Part shown: one piece after another, positions 1 to 8,436 of the stretch
Layout of the letters: each line of letters opens with the position of its first letter
How positions within the stretch are numbered: the first letter of the stretch is position 1
DNA from: JBARKJ01 sp049801375
GTDB lineage: Bacteria > Nitrospirota > JACRHJ01
Direction: 5' to 3'
Assembly: GCA_049801375.1 (NCBI GenBank)
Contig: JBARKJ010000025.1
Coordinates: 27,834-91,833, forward strand
DNA: 64,000 nt
Notes under the pieces: model-generated
Told to the model about the DNA's origin: nothing
The model's input: only the letters and a program-made list of their open reading frames with translations
The model's database searches: none
Program-made: the position numbers and the translations under genes

Positions 1-2
1 TC

Positions 3-2822
3 TTGTCGCCGGCATTTGTAACGGACAACACTATTTTCGCCGGGACGGCAGGCGGCGTGTTCAAATCCACTGACGGCGGCGCAACTTGGAGCGGGATAAA
101 TACCGGTATAGGCGGCCTTTCCATAACCGGCCTGACGATATCGCCCGCGTTCGCGTCTGATACCCTTTATATTGCAACGGACGGCGGCGTGTTCAAATCG
201 ACGGACGGCGGAGCAAGCTGGAGCGGGATGAATACCGGCATAGCCGGCCTTTCCATAACCAGCCTGGTTATATCGCCCGCGTTCGCGTCTGATGATACTC
301 TTTATGTCGGGACTGGCGGCGGCGTGTTCAAATCGGCGGACGGCGGCGCTACATGGAATTCCTGTAATTTCGGCCTGACCGGCTCCGGGGTGCAGGCTAT
401 TTCAATCTCGCCGGAATATGACAAAGACAGCACTTTATTCGCGGGCGTCCCGGAGGGTATTTTTAAAAGTCGCGGAGACGCCCTGCTTGTAAGTGGGACA
501 AGCTTTACCTTCACCGGAAGCGCGTCGGACGGCAATGGCTCCGGTGTTCAGAAGGTAGAAATCTCCACTGACGGTGGCAGTACCTGGAAAGGCCCCCAGG
601 ACGGCGTGACGTATGGCGGAGGCGGGTCATGGAAAGAATGGACCTATACCTGGACTGTCCCCGCGGATGGTGCTTATTTAATCAAATCACGCGCCACGGA
701 TAACGCAGGCAACCTGGAGGACGCCGGTGCGGGGATTACAGCCATAGTGGACAATACCGCTCCGGTTTCCGCCATTACTTTACCTTCGCCCGGCGCGGCT
801 TTAAGCGGCGCGGTTATGACGATAGGCGGGACGGCAAATGACGCGGGCTATGGCGTAAAGATTGTGCAGGTCCTGCTTCCAGTCTCAGGCTCATGGGTTG
901 ATGCCGTTGATACCTCCGGCGACGGGTCATGGTCCACCTGGAGAGTTTCGACGATTATGCCCGCCGACGGCGGATATACACTCCAGTCGCGCGCCATAGA
1001 TTATTCAAATATCAGAGAAGCTCCCCTGGCCGGAGTCAATATAACCGTAGACAATGCTGAACCTTCGTCCGCCATCAGCTCGCCAAAAGACGGCGCGTTA
1101 ATCAGCGGCTCTGAACTTTCCGTAACTGGCACGGCCATAGACAACTCCGGCTTGGGAATCAATAAGGTTCAGGTCCTGTCGCCGGTAGCGGGTAACTGGG
1201 TGGACGCCTATGATACCTCCGGAAACGGGTCATGGTCGTCTTGGAGCTATTCGACGACAATGCCTGCCGACGGGAAATATACGCTCCAGTCCCGCGCCGG
1301 CGATAACCTGGGGAATATTGAGACGCCTGGCGCCGGGAATAACATAACGGTGGACAACACGAAGCCGGCAGGCAGGATAAGCATCAATAACGATGCGCCC
1401 GCGACAAACCGGGCAGTAGTTACCCTAACGCTTTCGGCAGTGGATTCAAGCGGCGTCACAGCCATGCGGGTTTGCAACGATGGCGATTTCGACGCTGTAC
1501 CCTGGGAGAGCTTCGCCGCATCAATGGATTGGTTTCTGCCGACGGGGGATGGCGGAAAAACAGTATTTGCGCAGTTCATGGACGCTGCCGGAAACGAATC
1601 GAATACTTGTTCCGCGAATATAATACTTGATACGGCTTGTCCTGTCGTGCACATTACGGACCCCCAGCCGCCTTCGATTTTATACGGTTCCAGCGCCAGC
1701 ATCACCGGGACCGCATCGGATGGCGGCTCCGGGGTGGACAAGGTGGAAGTGTCCTGCGGCAACGGCCCCTGGACGAAAGTCTCAGGCAGCGGCACATGGA
1801 ATTTTTCATGGTCTCTTCCTGCTTCTGGGACCTTCACCATCAGCGCACGCGCCACGGACAAAGCCGGTAATGTCTCCGCAATAAATTCCGTTCCGGTAAG
1901 CATAGACAATATCTCACCCGTAGCCGCTGAACCCGCGGATAATGCCGTACGCCCGGCCGCTTATACCCTGCCGCCCGTTTTCCCCGACCCGCCGGTTTTC
2001 GAATGGGCGCCGAACGCATGCGGCAATTTCAAGATATATTTCTCAGGTACGCCGGATTTCAAAAAATTCCTTCAGTTTGCATCGGACAACCATGGCATAA
2101 GCCCCACGTTCAACCCAACGGCACAATCGTGGAATAAAATAACTAAACTTGGAGGTGTAATATTCTGGAAGATAGCGGGGCAGGGCGCGCAGAAGCATAT
2201 GCTATACAGCAGCAGCCGGTCACTGGTCCTTGACGGGGGCTTTACGGACATCCCCGATAATCCCTCGACGGATGTTTTAAATATACCAACAATGAAATGC
2301 GATCCCGGAACAAGCTCATCGCTCTTCCTGCAGTTCTCGTCCGAGCCTTATTTCATAGCCCCGATCAATTCGCCGAAGCTTAGGTATGGCTCAACCGTCT
2401 CATATACCCCAAGCAAGAGCACATGGTCTAAGACTACCAAGCCCAGTCCCTCGTTCTGCTGGCGGTTCTCAGGAAAGCTTTCCACGGGGGAGACAACCTA
2501 CAGCGGGACGCATCTGACATCCGTGACAGGCGGCCCGGAAGTCACCAACCCATCCATGGATTCCGCATTGGACTCTCCGCCCGTCATAATCTGGGATACG
2601 TCAGGTTTTACGTCATGCACGGTCCAGGCAAGCGCTACGGAGGATTTCACGGCTAAACCTCTCCTGCTCGGAGTTTCGAGAAATGGCAGCCTTACGGTCA
2701 GCGGCAAGACGTGGAAAACAATTACCACCCTGGGGAGCCCGGTTTATATAAGGGTGGTCGGAACGACGGAGGAGGAATATACCGCATATGGCCCGCCGCT
2801 AAGGCTGGTCATTACGAAATGA
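3..2822 (+). CDS. Large secreted BNR/Ig-repeat protein (5' partial)
   Basis: Probably a cell-surface or secreted repeat protein; the function is unknown. The first ~155 residues hold at least three BNR/YCF48-like beta-propeller blades with the signature 'STDGGATWSG' (near residues 25, 66 and 112), each followed by 'ISPAFASD'-type linkers. Residues ~155-640 are tandem Ig-like modules that repeat 'DNTAPVSAI', 'DKVEVS' and 'ARATDNAGN', and the last ~300 residues contain three fibronectin-like units around 'FWKIAGQG'. The reading frame is open at base 3 and starts mid-repeat, so the true start and any signal peptide lie upstream of the window. No LPXTG, PEP-CTERM or transmembrane anchor is visible at the C-terminus. 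It converges on the diguanylate cyclase gene. Confidence 0.8.
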   Translation: MSPAFVTDNTIFAGTAGGVFKSTDGGATWSGINTGIGGLSITGLTISPAFASDTLYIATDGGVFKSTDGGASWSGMNTGIAGLSITSLVISPAFASDDTLYVGTGGGVFKSADGGATWNSCNFGLTGSGVQAISISPEYDKDSTLFAGVPEGIFKSRGDALLVSGTSFTFTGSASDGNGSGVQKVEISTDGGSTWKGPQDGVTYGGGGSWKEWTYTWTVPADGAYLIKSRATDNAGNLEDAGAGITAIVDNTAPVSAITLPSPGAALSGAVMTIGGTANDAGYGVKIVQVLLPVSGSWVDAVDTSGDGSWSTWRVSTIMPADGGYTLQSRAIDYSNIREAPLAGVNITVDNAEPSSAISSPKDGALISGSELSVTGTAIDNSGLGINKVQVLSPVAGNWVDAYDTSGNGSWSSWSYSTTMPADGKYTLQSRAGDNLGNIETPGAGNNITVDNTKPAGRISINNDAPATNRAVVTLTLSAVDSSGVTAMRVCNDGDFDAVPWESFAASMDWFLPTGDGGKTVFAQFMDAAGNESNTCSANIILDTACPVVHITDPQPPSILYGSSASITGTASDGGSGVDKVEVSCGNGPWTKVSGSGTWNFSWSLPASGTFTISARATDKAGNVSAINSVPVSIDNISPVAAEPADNAVRPAAYTLPPVFPDPPVFEWAPNACGNFKIYFSGTPDFKKFLQFASDNHGISPTFNPTAQSWNKITKLGGVIFWKIAGQGAQKHMLYSSSRSLVLDGGFTDIPDNPSTDVLNIPTMKCDPGTSSSLFLQFSSEPYFIAPINSPKLRYGSTVSYTPSKSTWSKTTKPSPSFCWRFSGKLSTGETTYSGTHLTSVTGGPEVTNPSMDSALDSPPVIIWDTSGFTSCTVQASATEDFTAKPLLLGVSRNGSLTVSGKTWKTITTLGSPVYIRVVGTTEEEYTAYGPPLRLVITK

Positions 2823-2896
2823 AAAATTGGATTGGCGCATGTAATTCGACCTGCGAAGGAGGTTTCCAACACCGGCTTTTAACACGTGCTGCCGCT

Positions 2897-4294
2897 CTAA
2901 GGCTGAGAGAAGAACTGGTAGTTGTTCCTTCCCAGGTCTTTTGCCTGATACATTGCCGCGTCAGCGTTCTTAAGCAATACCTCCGTATCCTCTCCATTGA
3001 GCGGAAAGAGCGTGATGCCGATACTTGCTGTGATAAGTATCTCGTTGCCGTTTATATGGAACGGCTGGGACAAGGCCTCGATTATACGCCGGGCGACCAG
3101 CGCGGCGTCGTCCGCGTTATCTATCCTGCCAAGCAGTATTACGAATTCGTCCCCGCCAAGGCGGGAAAAGTAAGCTGTCATGCCTTCCTTGCCCACATAG
3201 ATGACGGTGTCGCTCTTCCTGAGCGAAGCCGCTACCTGTTCCACTACCCCTTTCAGCAGGAGGTCTCCCACATCGTGTCCAAACGTATCGTTTATTTGCT
3301 TGAAGTTATCGAGGTCCAGGAAAAGTATTCCCAGTAGCCTGTCGTGGTGTTTAGCGTGTTCGAGAGCCTGCTCAAAGCGGTCCATGAAAAGCATCCTGTT
3401 AGGCAAACTCGTCAGGCTGTCATAATACGCCAGGAACTTTATCTGCTCTTCGGTGCGTTTTCTGACCTTGATCTCGTTCTCTAACTTTGCCACTGCGTCC
3501 GTAAGCTTCCGGGTGCGCTGCTTCACCAGCTCTTCCAGGTGGTTCTGGTACTGCTTCAGTTCCTCTTCCCGTTCCTTTCTCTCGGATATGTCTTCGCAGG
3601 TCGTGACAATCGCCACAGGCTCGCCGGACTCGTCCCGGACGATATCCGAGACCAGCTTAACCGGGAATACCGATCCGTCTTTCCGGTAGTTTATGGTCTC
3701 GCGTATCCAGGTCTTCGCATCCCTTAACTCCTCTAGCGCAAGGGGCTTCCTCATATCCGACGTCACGAATACTCCGACGTCCTCTCCGAGCAGGTCTTCG
3801 GCGTCATACCCGTGCATCTCCGCCTCAGCCGGGTTGATATAAAGTATCCGCCCGATGCCGTCTCTTATCGTAATCCCCGTCCTCGTTGTTTTCGCCGCCT
3901 TGTCCAGGAGCAAAAGCGTGTCTTCCGCTTTTTTTCTATCGAATATCTCCCGCTCCAGGTCCGCTATATATTGCTTTATCTCCTTGTCCTTCTGGTTTAT
4001 AGTCTGGATAAGCGATCTGATGAGCATGACGTCGGCATAGACAAAGCAGGCACTTCCCAGCAGCATGCTCGCAGTTACCGGCTGAACAGGATAATGGACG
4101 TTCCCGACCATTATAAAAACGAAGAAGGTGTAACCGCTGAAGATGAGGAATATGAGGCTGGTAGTCCTGTTGAGCTCATTCCTTATATTCCCCGGTATTT
4201 CCTTCCTCATCCGGAGCACAAGGAAAATTGAGGCAATTATAAGGACTATAGCTGACAGTGTCTGGAAAAGCGAAAAACTTTGGGTAATATCCAT
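2897..4294 (-). CDS. Membrane PAS-GGDEF diguanylate cyclase
   Basis: Makes cyclic di-GMP from two GTP at the inner membrane. Residues 1-95 carry about three hydrophobic helices; a short coiled coil follows, then a PAS domain (~125-245, with 'MHGYDAEDLLGED' and the PAC-like 'CEDISERK'), a second coiled coil and a GGDEF domain (~295-465). The catalytic GGDEF motif is intact at residues 380-384, and 'SIGITLFP' and 'ADAAMYQAKDLGRNNY' are typical of active enzymes. I see no RxxD inhibitory site just before GGDEF, so product inhibition may be weak. There is no EAL domain. The upstream spacer (4295-4412) holds a TATAAT at 4364-4369 on the minus strand, a possible -10 box without a clear -35. Confidence 0.93.
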   Translation of the reverse strand: MDITQSFSLFQTLSAIVLIIASIFLVLRMRKEIPGNIRNELNRTTSLIFLIFSGYTFFVFIMVGNVHYPVQPVTASMLLGSACFVYADVMLIRSLIQTINQKDKEIKQYIADLEREIFDRKKAEDTLLLLDKAAKTTRTGITIRDGIGRILYINPAEAEMHGYDAEDLLGEDVGVFVTSDMRKPLALEELRDAKTWIRETINYRKDGSVFPVKLVSDIVRDESGEPVAIVTTCEDISERKEREEELKQYQNHLEELVKQRTRKLTDAVAKLENEIKVRKRTEEQIKFLAYYDSLTSLPNRMLFMDRFEQALEHAKHHDRLLGILFLDLDNFKQINDTFGHDVGDLLLKGVVEQVAASLRKSDTVIYVGKEGMTAYFSRLGGDEFVILLGRIDNADDAALVARRIIEALSQPFHINGNEILITASIGITLFPLNGEDTEVLLKNADAAMYQAKDLGRNNYQFFSQP

Positions 4295-4412
4295 AGTCCC
4301 TCTTAAAAAAACATGCCTCTATATTCACGATAATCGCGGGGGCGCACCCCATCAGACACGATAATTATACATAAAACAAGAAAATTTTCTATTATTTAAT
4401 ATCGCCACCCGA

Positions 4413-4922
4413 TTATTTTAATAAATCCCATCTCAGCAATACCCATGAAGGTATATAAATAGGAAGGCCTTCCAGTAGTTTTTTCTGGTCCCTTATGCCC
4501 GGTCGTTCAATCTTTTCATAGCTGTACCTGTATTCTCTACCCGGTGCCGGCCCCAGGTCTATAAAATAATTCAGGGTTCGGCCCTCTATTTTCATCTCCC
4601 CGGTCATCGCCTCCTTCTTCTCGAAAATACCGTCTCCATTTTCATCTATCAGCCTGTACTGGAACGGAGGAGCGCCGTTTACCCCTACGTCGTAGCGAAA
4701 TATGTGCCCCCCGACTGAATACGTCCTGAAGATCGAGCCGTCAGGATTTTTATATGTCCGGATATTGATTACGGTAGGCGGCTTTTTATCGCCTATGACC
4801 TGGTTCTCTTCCAGTGTCAGCATTGCCTTGGAGATGTCCGGGACTAGATATCCCGGGTTGGGAGATAGATTCGCGCCGAGCATAAAGACGGTCAGGAATG
4901 AGACGATATAAATCATAATCAC
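4413..4922 (-). CDS. Small exported protein with EF-hand-like loop
   Basis: I do not recognise the family. The 169-residue protein begins with a hydrophobic stretch (residues 2-18) that reads as a signal peptide or membrane anchor, followed by a soluble domain. Residues around 'DENGDGIFEKKEA' match the Dx(D/N)xDG pattern of an EF-hand or dockerin-type calcium loop, although only one such loop is present. The start is supported by an AGGTGATT-type Shine-Dalgarno just upstream (minus strand). It stands alone, divergently spaced from nothing: the next gene upstream ends with an intrinsic terminator at 4970-5001. Confidence 0.6.
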   Translation of the reverse strand: MIMIYIVSFLTVFMLGANLSPNPGYLVPDISKAMLTLEENQVIGDKKPPTVINIRTYKNPDGSIFRTYSVGGHIFRYDVGVNGAPPFQYRLIDENGDGIFEKKEAMTGEMKIEGRTLNYFIDLGPAPGREYRYSYEKIERPGIRDQKKLLEGLPIYIPSWVLLRWDLLK

Positions 4923-4969
4923 CTCCCTTTTCTTTAACTATAGCACCATATTCTTCAGGCTTAAAATAA

Positions 4970-5001
4970 AAAAGCCGCCGGAATTTAATCCGACGGCTTT
5001 T
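4970..5001 (-). terminator. Intrinsic terminator of the S24 regulator gene
   Basis: AAAAGCCG/CGGCTTTT arms with an inner CGG/CCG extension and a short AT loop, just 3' of the regulator's stop codon on the minus strand. The flanking A-run on the plus strand gives the U-tract in the transcript. Confidence 0.75.
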
Positions 5002-5017
5002 GATTGCATACTTTTTT

Positions 5018-5677
5018 TTAGAAGTCCATCTGCTTGCGAATTATTTTCCCAAGCACCCGCATCTCCTTGGTCATCTCCTGATCCTCGTATTTGGGGTTCA
5101 GCGGATGCATTACCCAGACGCCGCGGTATTTTTTAAGCTGTTTGAAGGTGGCCTCTTCTTCTACGTCATTCTTGATTATCACATAATCCCCGGGCTGAGG
5201 CTGGATTTCCGGGTCGATCATTACGACCTCCCCTTCCCGAAAAAGGGGCTCCATGGAGTCGCCTTTTACGCGCATGGCGAAAAGGTACTTGCTCTGCAGG
5301 TCCGTATCGACATATTCGTCGGCTACCCCCGGATATGGGTATTTATCAGAGCCGGATGCGAATCCGCCCGCCTGCACCCAGGTCAGAAGGGGCACTTTAT
5401 TGTAGTGTGAGGGCGTTTCCTTTATCAGCTTTTTCTCAAAATATTCCTTAAAATCGGAAGGTGCCTTCTGATGGTAGGCGGTGAAGAGGAGGTCTTTCGG
5501 CTCGATCCCCAGTTTTTTGGCATAGACGAGGAGCTGATCGTCCTTGGGGATATGGTCCTCACCCACGACTTTCCGGAGGAGTTCGTAAGGAAGCCCCAGA
5601 GCCTGGGCGCATTCCTTAACGGTACTGAACCCCTTCCTGTTTATCGCGTCTCTTATTTTCTGGGCTACAGTCTTCAT
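5018..5677 (-). CDS. LexA/CI-like HTH-S24 regulator
   Basis: A 219-residue transcriptional regulator with an N-terminal HTH-like domain (residues 1-65) and a C-terminal S24 (LexA/UmuD) peptidase domain. The catalytic dyad is visible as Ser141 in 'KGDSMEP' and Lys179 in 'EATFKQ'. An Ala-Gly pair at 103-104 ('VQAGGF') sits where LexA/CI repressors self-cleave, so RecA-stimulated autocleavage is plausible (family knowledge plus inference). The start is ATG 5677, preceded by GAGGCAGG; a longer in-frame reading to a TTG at 5737 is less likely. A near-identical copy of this ribosome-binding site and start lies 64 bp upstream. The gene follows trxA in the same direction. Confidence 0.85.
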   Translation of the reverse strand: MKTVAQKIRDAINRKGFSTVKECAQALGLPYELLRKVVGEDHIPKDDQLLVYAKKLGIEPKDLLFTAYHQKAPSDFKEYFEKKLIKETPSHYNKVPLLTWVQAGGFASGSDKYPYPGVADEYVDTDLQSKYLFAMRVKGDSMEPLFREGEVVMIDPEIQPQPGDYVIIKNDVEEEATFKQLKKYRGVWVMHPLNPKYEDQEMTKEMRVLGKIIRKQMDF

Positions 5678-5711
5678 AAGGCCTGCCTCGGCGTTGATGA
5701 TAACTTGTCTT

Positions 5712-5741
5712 CTATAGTCTTTCCCGTGCCACAGCATTCAT
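5712..5741 (-). CDS. Possible 9-codon leader ORF
   Basis: A duplicated copy of the regulator's ribosome-binding site and start codon opens a 9-codon frame (MNAVARERL) that ends 34 bases before the real start. It may be a translated leader or merely a relic of the duplication; no peptide evidence is available. Confidence 0.25.
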   Translation of the reverse strand: MNAVARERL

Positions 5742-5775
5742 AAGGCCTGCCTCAGCGCAAAAAGGGCGGCATGAA

Positions 5776-6105
5776 TTACGCCAGAAGGGCATCGACTTTT
5801 GATTTAAGCTGGGCTTTAGGCACTGCGCCGACGACCTGGTCTACCGCCGCCCCATTTTTAAAGAACATCAAGGTCGGGATGCCCATGATGCGGTACTTGC
5901 TGGCGATATCCGGATTCTCGTCCGTGTTCAGCTTGCAGACTTTCATCTTGCCATCGTATTCCGTAGCTATCTCTTCCACAATGGGGGCAACCATCTGGCA
6001 GGGGCCGCACCATACCGCCCAGAAATCAACCAGCACAAGGCCCTGCGCCTGCATGACGTCCTGTTCCCAAGACCCGGTAGTAACTTTTAAAGCCTTGTCT
6101 CCCAT
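5776..6105 (-). CDS. trxA: Thioredoxin
   Basis: Cytoplasmic dithiol-disulfide oxidoreductase. The 109-residue length is standard for thioredoxin 1. The active site WCGPC has Cys33 and Cys36, and the cis-proline loop reads 'GIPTLMFF'. The start is supported by AGGAGAG seven bases upstream. A strong sigma-70-type promoter (6196-6224) precedes it and the S24 regulator gene follows in the same direction after 98 bp, so the two may be co-transcribed. Confidence 0.97.
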   Translation of the reverse strand: MGDKALKVTTGSWEQDVMQAQGLVLVDFWAVWCGPCQMVAPIVEEIATEYDGKMKVCKLNTDENPDIASKYRIMGIPTLMFFKNGAAVDQVVGAVPKAQLKSKVDALLA

Positions 6106-6147
6106 TATCTTCTCTCCTGTCGATAGTTATAGATTCAGATAAACACA

Positions 6148-6174
6148 GCCGCTTTCCCGGGTTAGAAAAGCGGC
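6148..6174 (-). other. Hairpin in trxA 5' leader
   Basis: Perfect 8-bp inverted repeat GCCGCTTT/AAAGCGGC with an 11-base loop, between the trxA promoter and its start codon. It may stabilise the mRNA or attenuate it; the weak T-run argues against an efficient terminator. Confidence 0.5.
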
Positions 6175-6195
6175 CTTAAAATTATGTCTTTTTAA

Positions 6196-6224
6196 ATTTT
6201 AGGATATATCAATTATTTTGTCAA
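6196..6224 (-). promoter_or_regulatory. Sigma-70-type promoter of trxA
   Basis: On the minus strand TTGACA (6219-6224), a 17-bp AT-rich spacer and TAAAAT (6196-6201), about 90 bp upstream of the trxA start. The -35 is a perfect consensus match and the -10 matches five of six bases. Confidence 0.7.
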
Positions 6225-6262
6225 CAAAAAAACCTTGATATTTTATATGCTTCAGCTAAATA

Positions 6263-6298
6263 AAAATGTTAGGCCCCCATGCGGGGGCCTAACATTTT
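6263..6298 (-). terminator. Intrinsic terminator after groEL
   Basis: Long perfect inverted repeat: AAAATGTTAGGCCCCC and its complement around an ATGC loop, 8 bases past the groEL stop. A-rich flanks give a U-tract on the minus-strand transcript. Confidence 0.88.
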
Positions 6299-6305
6299 CA
6301 ATGAC

Positions 6306-7949
6306 TTAGTACATTCCGCCCATTCCGCCCATTCCGCCCATGCCGCCGGGCATTCCGCCGCCATGCTCCGATTTATCCTCGGGCATGTCGGTTATCATAG
6401 CCTCGGTCGTAAGCATCAGGGAGGCCACGGAAGCCGCATTCAGAAGCGCCGTCCTGGTCACCTTGGTCGGGTCTATGATACCGGCCTTCATCATGTCCAC
6501 ATACTGTTCGGTACCTGCATCAAAACCTTCGGTGGCTTTCATCTCACGCACCCTCTGGACGATTATGGAACCTTCCAGGCCGGCATTATTAACTATCTGA
6601 CGAATAGGCTCCTCCAGAGCCCTTCTGATGATATTCACGCCTATGTTCTGGTCGCCGGTCAGCTTCAGACTGTCCAGCGCCTTAACGCACCGCAGAAGCG
6701 CCACGCCGCCGCCCGGGACTATACCTTCCTCGACCGCCGCGCGAGTCGCATGCAGGGCGTCTTCAACACGGGCCTTCTTCTCCTTCATTTCGGTCTCAGT
6801 CGCGGCTCCGACCTTGATCACCGCAACGCCGCCGACCAGTTTCGCGAGCCTCTCCTGGAGCTTTTCCCTGTCGTAATCAGAGGTGGTTTCCTCTACCTGG
6901 GTCTTTATCTGCTTCACGCGGCCCTGGAGCTTGTCCGTCTCGCCCACGCCCTCGATTATCGTGGTATTGTCCTTGTCCACGTTGACCTTCTTGGCCCGGC
7001 CAAGGTCTTCCATCTTCACGTTTTCGAGCTTCAGTCCCAGGTCCTCGGAAATAACCTGTCCGCCTGTCAGGACCGCTATGTCTTCCAGCATGGCCTTGCG
7101 CCTGTCGCCGTAACCTGGGGCCTTGACCGCGCAGCAGTTCAGCGTGCCGCGGAGCTTGTTGACGACCAGCGTCGCCAAAGCCTCGCCCTCGATATCTTCG
7201 GCGATAATCAAGAAAGGCCTGCTTGACTTCGCTATCTGCTCAAGGATGGGCAGAAGGTCTTTCATCGACGATATCTTTTTTTCGTGGATGAGGATAAGGG
7301 CGTCTTCGAGCACCACTTCCATCCTCTCCGGGTCCGTCACGAAATAAGGTGAAAGGTAGCCCCTGTCGAACTGCATGCCCTCCACGACGTCCAGAGAGGT
7401 GGTCATGGACTTCGCTTCCTCGACGGTTATGACGCCGTCCTTGCCGACCTTGTCCATCGCCTCGGCAATCAGGTCGCCTATGGTGGGGTCGTTATTGGCG
7501 GATATGGTGCCGACCTGCGCGACTTCCTTCTTGTCCTGGGTCGGCTTCGAGAGCTTCTTCAGCTCTTCTATGACGACTTCGACCGCCTTGTCGATACCGC
7601 GCTTTAATTCCATCGCCGATGCGCCGGCGGTGACGTTCTTGGAGCCCTCGCGGTATATCGCCTGTGCGAGCACGGTCGCGGTGGTCGTCCCGTCTCCCGC
7701 GACGTCCGAAGTCTTCGAGGCCACTTCGCGGACCATCTGGGCGCCCATGTTTTCAAACGGGTCCTTAAGCTCTACTTCCTTCGCCACCGTCACGCCGTCC
7801 TTGGTGATGGTGGGGGAGCCGAATTTTTTATCGATAACGACGTTCCTGCCCTTCGGGCCCAGCGTGGCCTTCACTGCCTCGGTGAGCTGGTTTACGCCGC
7901 TTAATATCTTAGCGCGGGCCTCCTCCGAAAAAATTATCTGCTTTGCCAT
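6306..7949 (-). CDS. groEL: Chaperonin GroEL (Hsp60)
   Basis: ATP-driven 14-mer folding chamber that works with GroES. The 547-residue length, the N-terminal 'MAKQIIFSEEAR', the ATP-binding 'GDGTTTATVLAQ' and the C-terminal GGM repeat ('GGMPGGMGGMGGMGGMY') are diagnostic. The start is ATG 7949 with AGGAGG eight bases upstream; a TTG two codons earlier is not needed. It lies 26 bp downstream of groES in one operon under the CIRCE operator and ends at a strong terminator. Confidence 0.99.
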   Translation of the reverse strand: MAKQIIFSEEARAKILSGVNQLTEAVKATLGPKGRNVVIDKKFGSPTITKDGVTVAKEVELKDPFENMGAQMVREVASKTSDVAGDGTTTATVLAQAIYREGSKNVTAGASAMELKRGIDKAVEVVIEELKKLSKPTQDKKEVAQVGTISANNDPTIGDLIAEAMDKVGKDGVITVEEAKSMTTSLDVVEGMQFDRGYLSPYFVTDPERMEVVLEDALILIHEKKISSMKDLLPILEQIAKSSRPFLIIAEDIEGEALATLVVNKLRGTLNCCAVKAPGYGDRRKAMLEDIAVLTGGQVISEDLGLKLENVKMEDLGRAKKVNVDKDNTTIIEGVGETDKLQGRVKQIKTQVEETTSDYDREKLQERLAKLVGGVAVIKVGAATETEMKEKKARVEDALHATRAAVEEGIVPGGGVALLRCVKALDSLKLTGDQNIGVNIIRRALEEPIRQIVNNAGLEGSIIVQRVREMKATEGFDAGTEQYVDMMKAGIIDPTKVTRTALLNAASVASLMLTTEAMITDMPEDKSEHGGGMPGGMGGMGGMGGMY

Positions 7950-7975
7950 CTTCAAAACCTCCTTGACTATTTAAA

Positions 7976-8236
7976 TTAGGAAATAACCCCCAGGACTTCT
8001 TCCTCTTTAACGATGAGGTAGTCCTCGTTGTCGATGCTTATCTTGCTGCCGGAATATTTGTCGAAGAGGATAATGTCGCCCGTCTTTACCTCCTTGACCT
8101 CCTTGCCGACCGCCTCGACCTTGCCCCTCTGGGGTTTTTCCTTAGCCGCGTCCGGTATGAATAACCCCCCGGCCGTCCTCTCTACTTCCTCCATGTACTT
8201 CACGAAAATCCTGTCACCTAATGGCTTGAAACCCAT
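7976..8236 (-). CDS. groES: Co-chaperonin GroES
   Basis: Heptameric lid of the GroEL chamber. The 86-residue protein has the family start 'FKPLGDRIFVK', the mobile loop region 'ERTAGGLFIP' and the typical 'KTGDIILFDKYSG'. It is the first gene of the groESL operon, with CIRCE and a promoter 55-120 bp upstream. Confidence 0.98.
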   Translation of the reverse strand: MGFKPLGDRIFVKYMEEVERTAGGLFIPDAAKEKPQRGKVEAVGKEVKEVKTGDIILFDKYSGSKISIDNEDYLIVKEEEVLGVIS

Positions 8237-8290
8237 GATTTGTTCTCCTTTCCCTTAAGATATTAAGGCATTGGAAGCCCTAAATTTTTA

Positions 8291-8317
8291 TTAGCACTCA
8301 TTTAAGCTGAGTGCTAA
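8291..8317 (-). promoter_or_regulatory. CIRCE operator (HrcA site)
   Basis: Exact CIRCE: TTAGCACTC, nine bases, GAGTGCTAA. It lies between the predicted promoter and groES, so HrcA repression with heat-shock release is expected from established knowledge. hrcA itself is not in the window. Confidence 0.96.
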
Positions 8318-8328
8318 CGATTGAACAA

Positions 8329-8356
8329 AATATACCATGCTTTTTCCAAAAATCAA
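8329..8356 (-). promoter_or_regulatory. groESL promoter
   Basis: On the minus strand TTGATT (8351-8356), a 16-bp spacer and TATATT (8329-8334), directly upstream of CIRCE. This is the usual vegetative-promoter-plus-CIRCE arrangement. Confidence 0.55.
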
Positions 8357-8392
8357 CAAAAATTTTCATCAAAGTATAACAGAAAATAAAAA

Positions 8393-8416
8393 AAGGGGAG
8401 CTTTTCAGCTCCCCTT
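8393..8416 (-). terminator. Intrinsic terminator of ctpA
   Basis: AAGGGGAGCT/AGCTCCCCTT arms around a 4-base loop, followed on the minus strand by a long U-tract. Confidence 0.85.
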
Positions 8417-8436
8417 AATCTCAATTAACCGCCTGT

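Noticed and set aside
6279..7226. 315-codon plus-strand ORF opposite groEL
   Set aside because: Antisense to a certain GroEL; His/Arg/Leu-rich shadow of a GC-rich gene with no family features.
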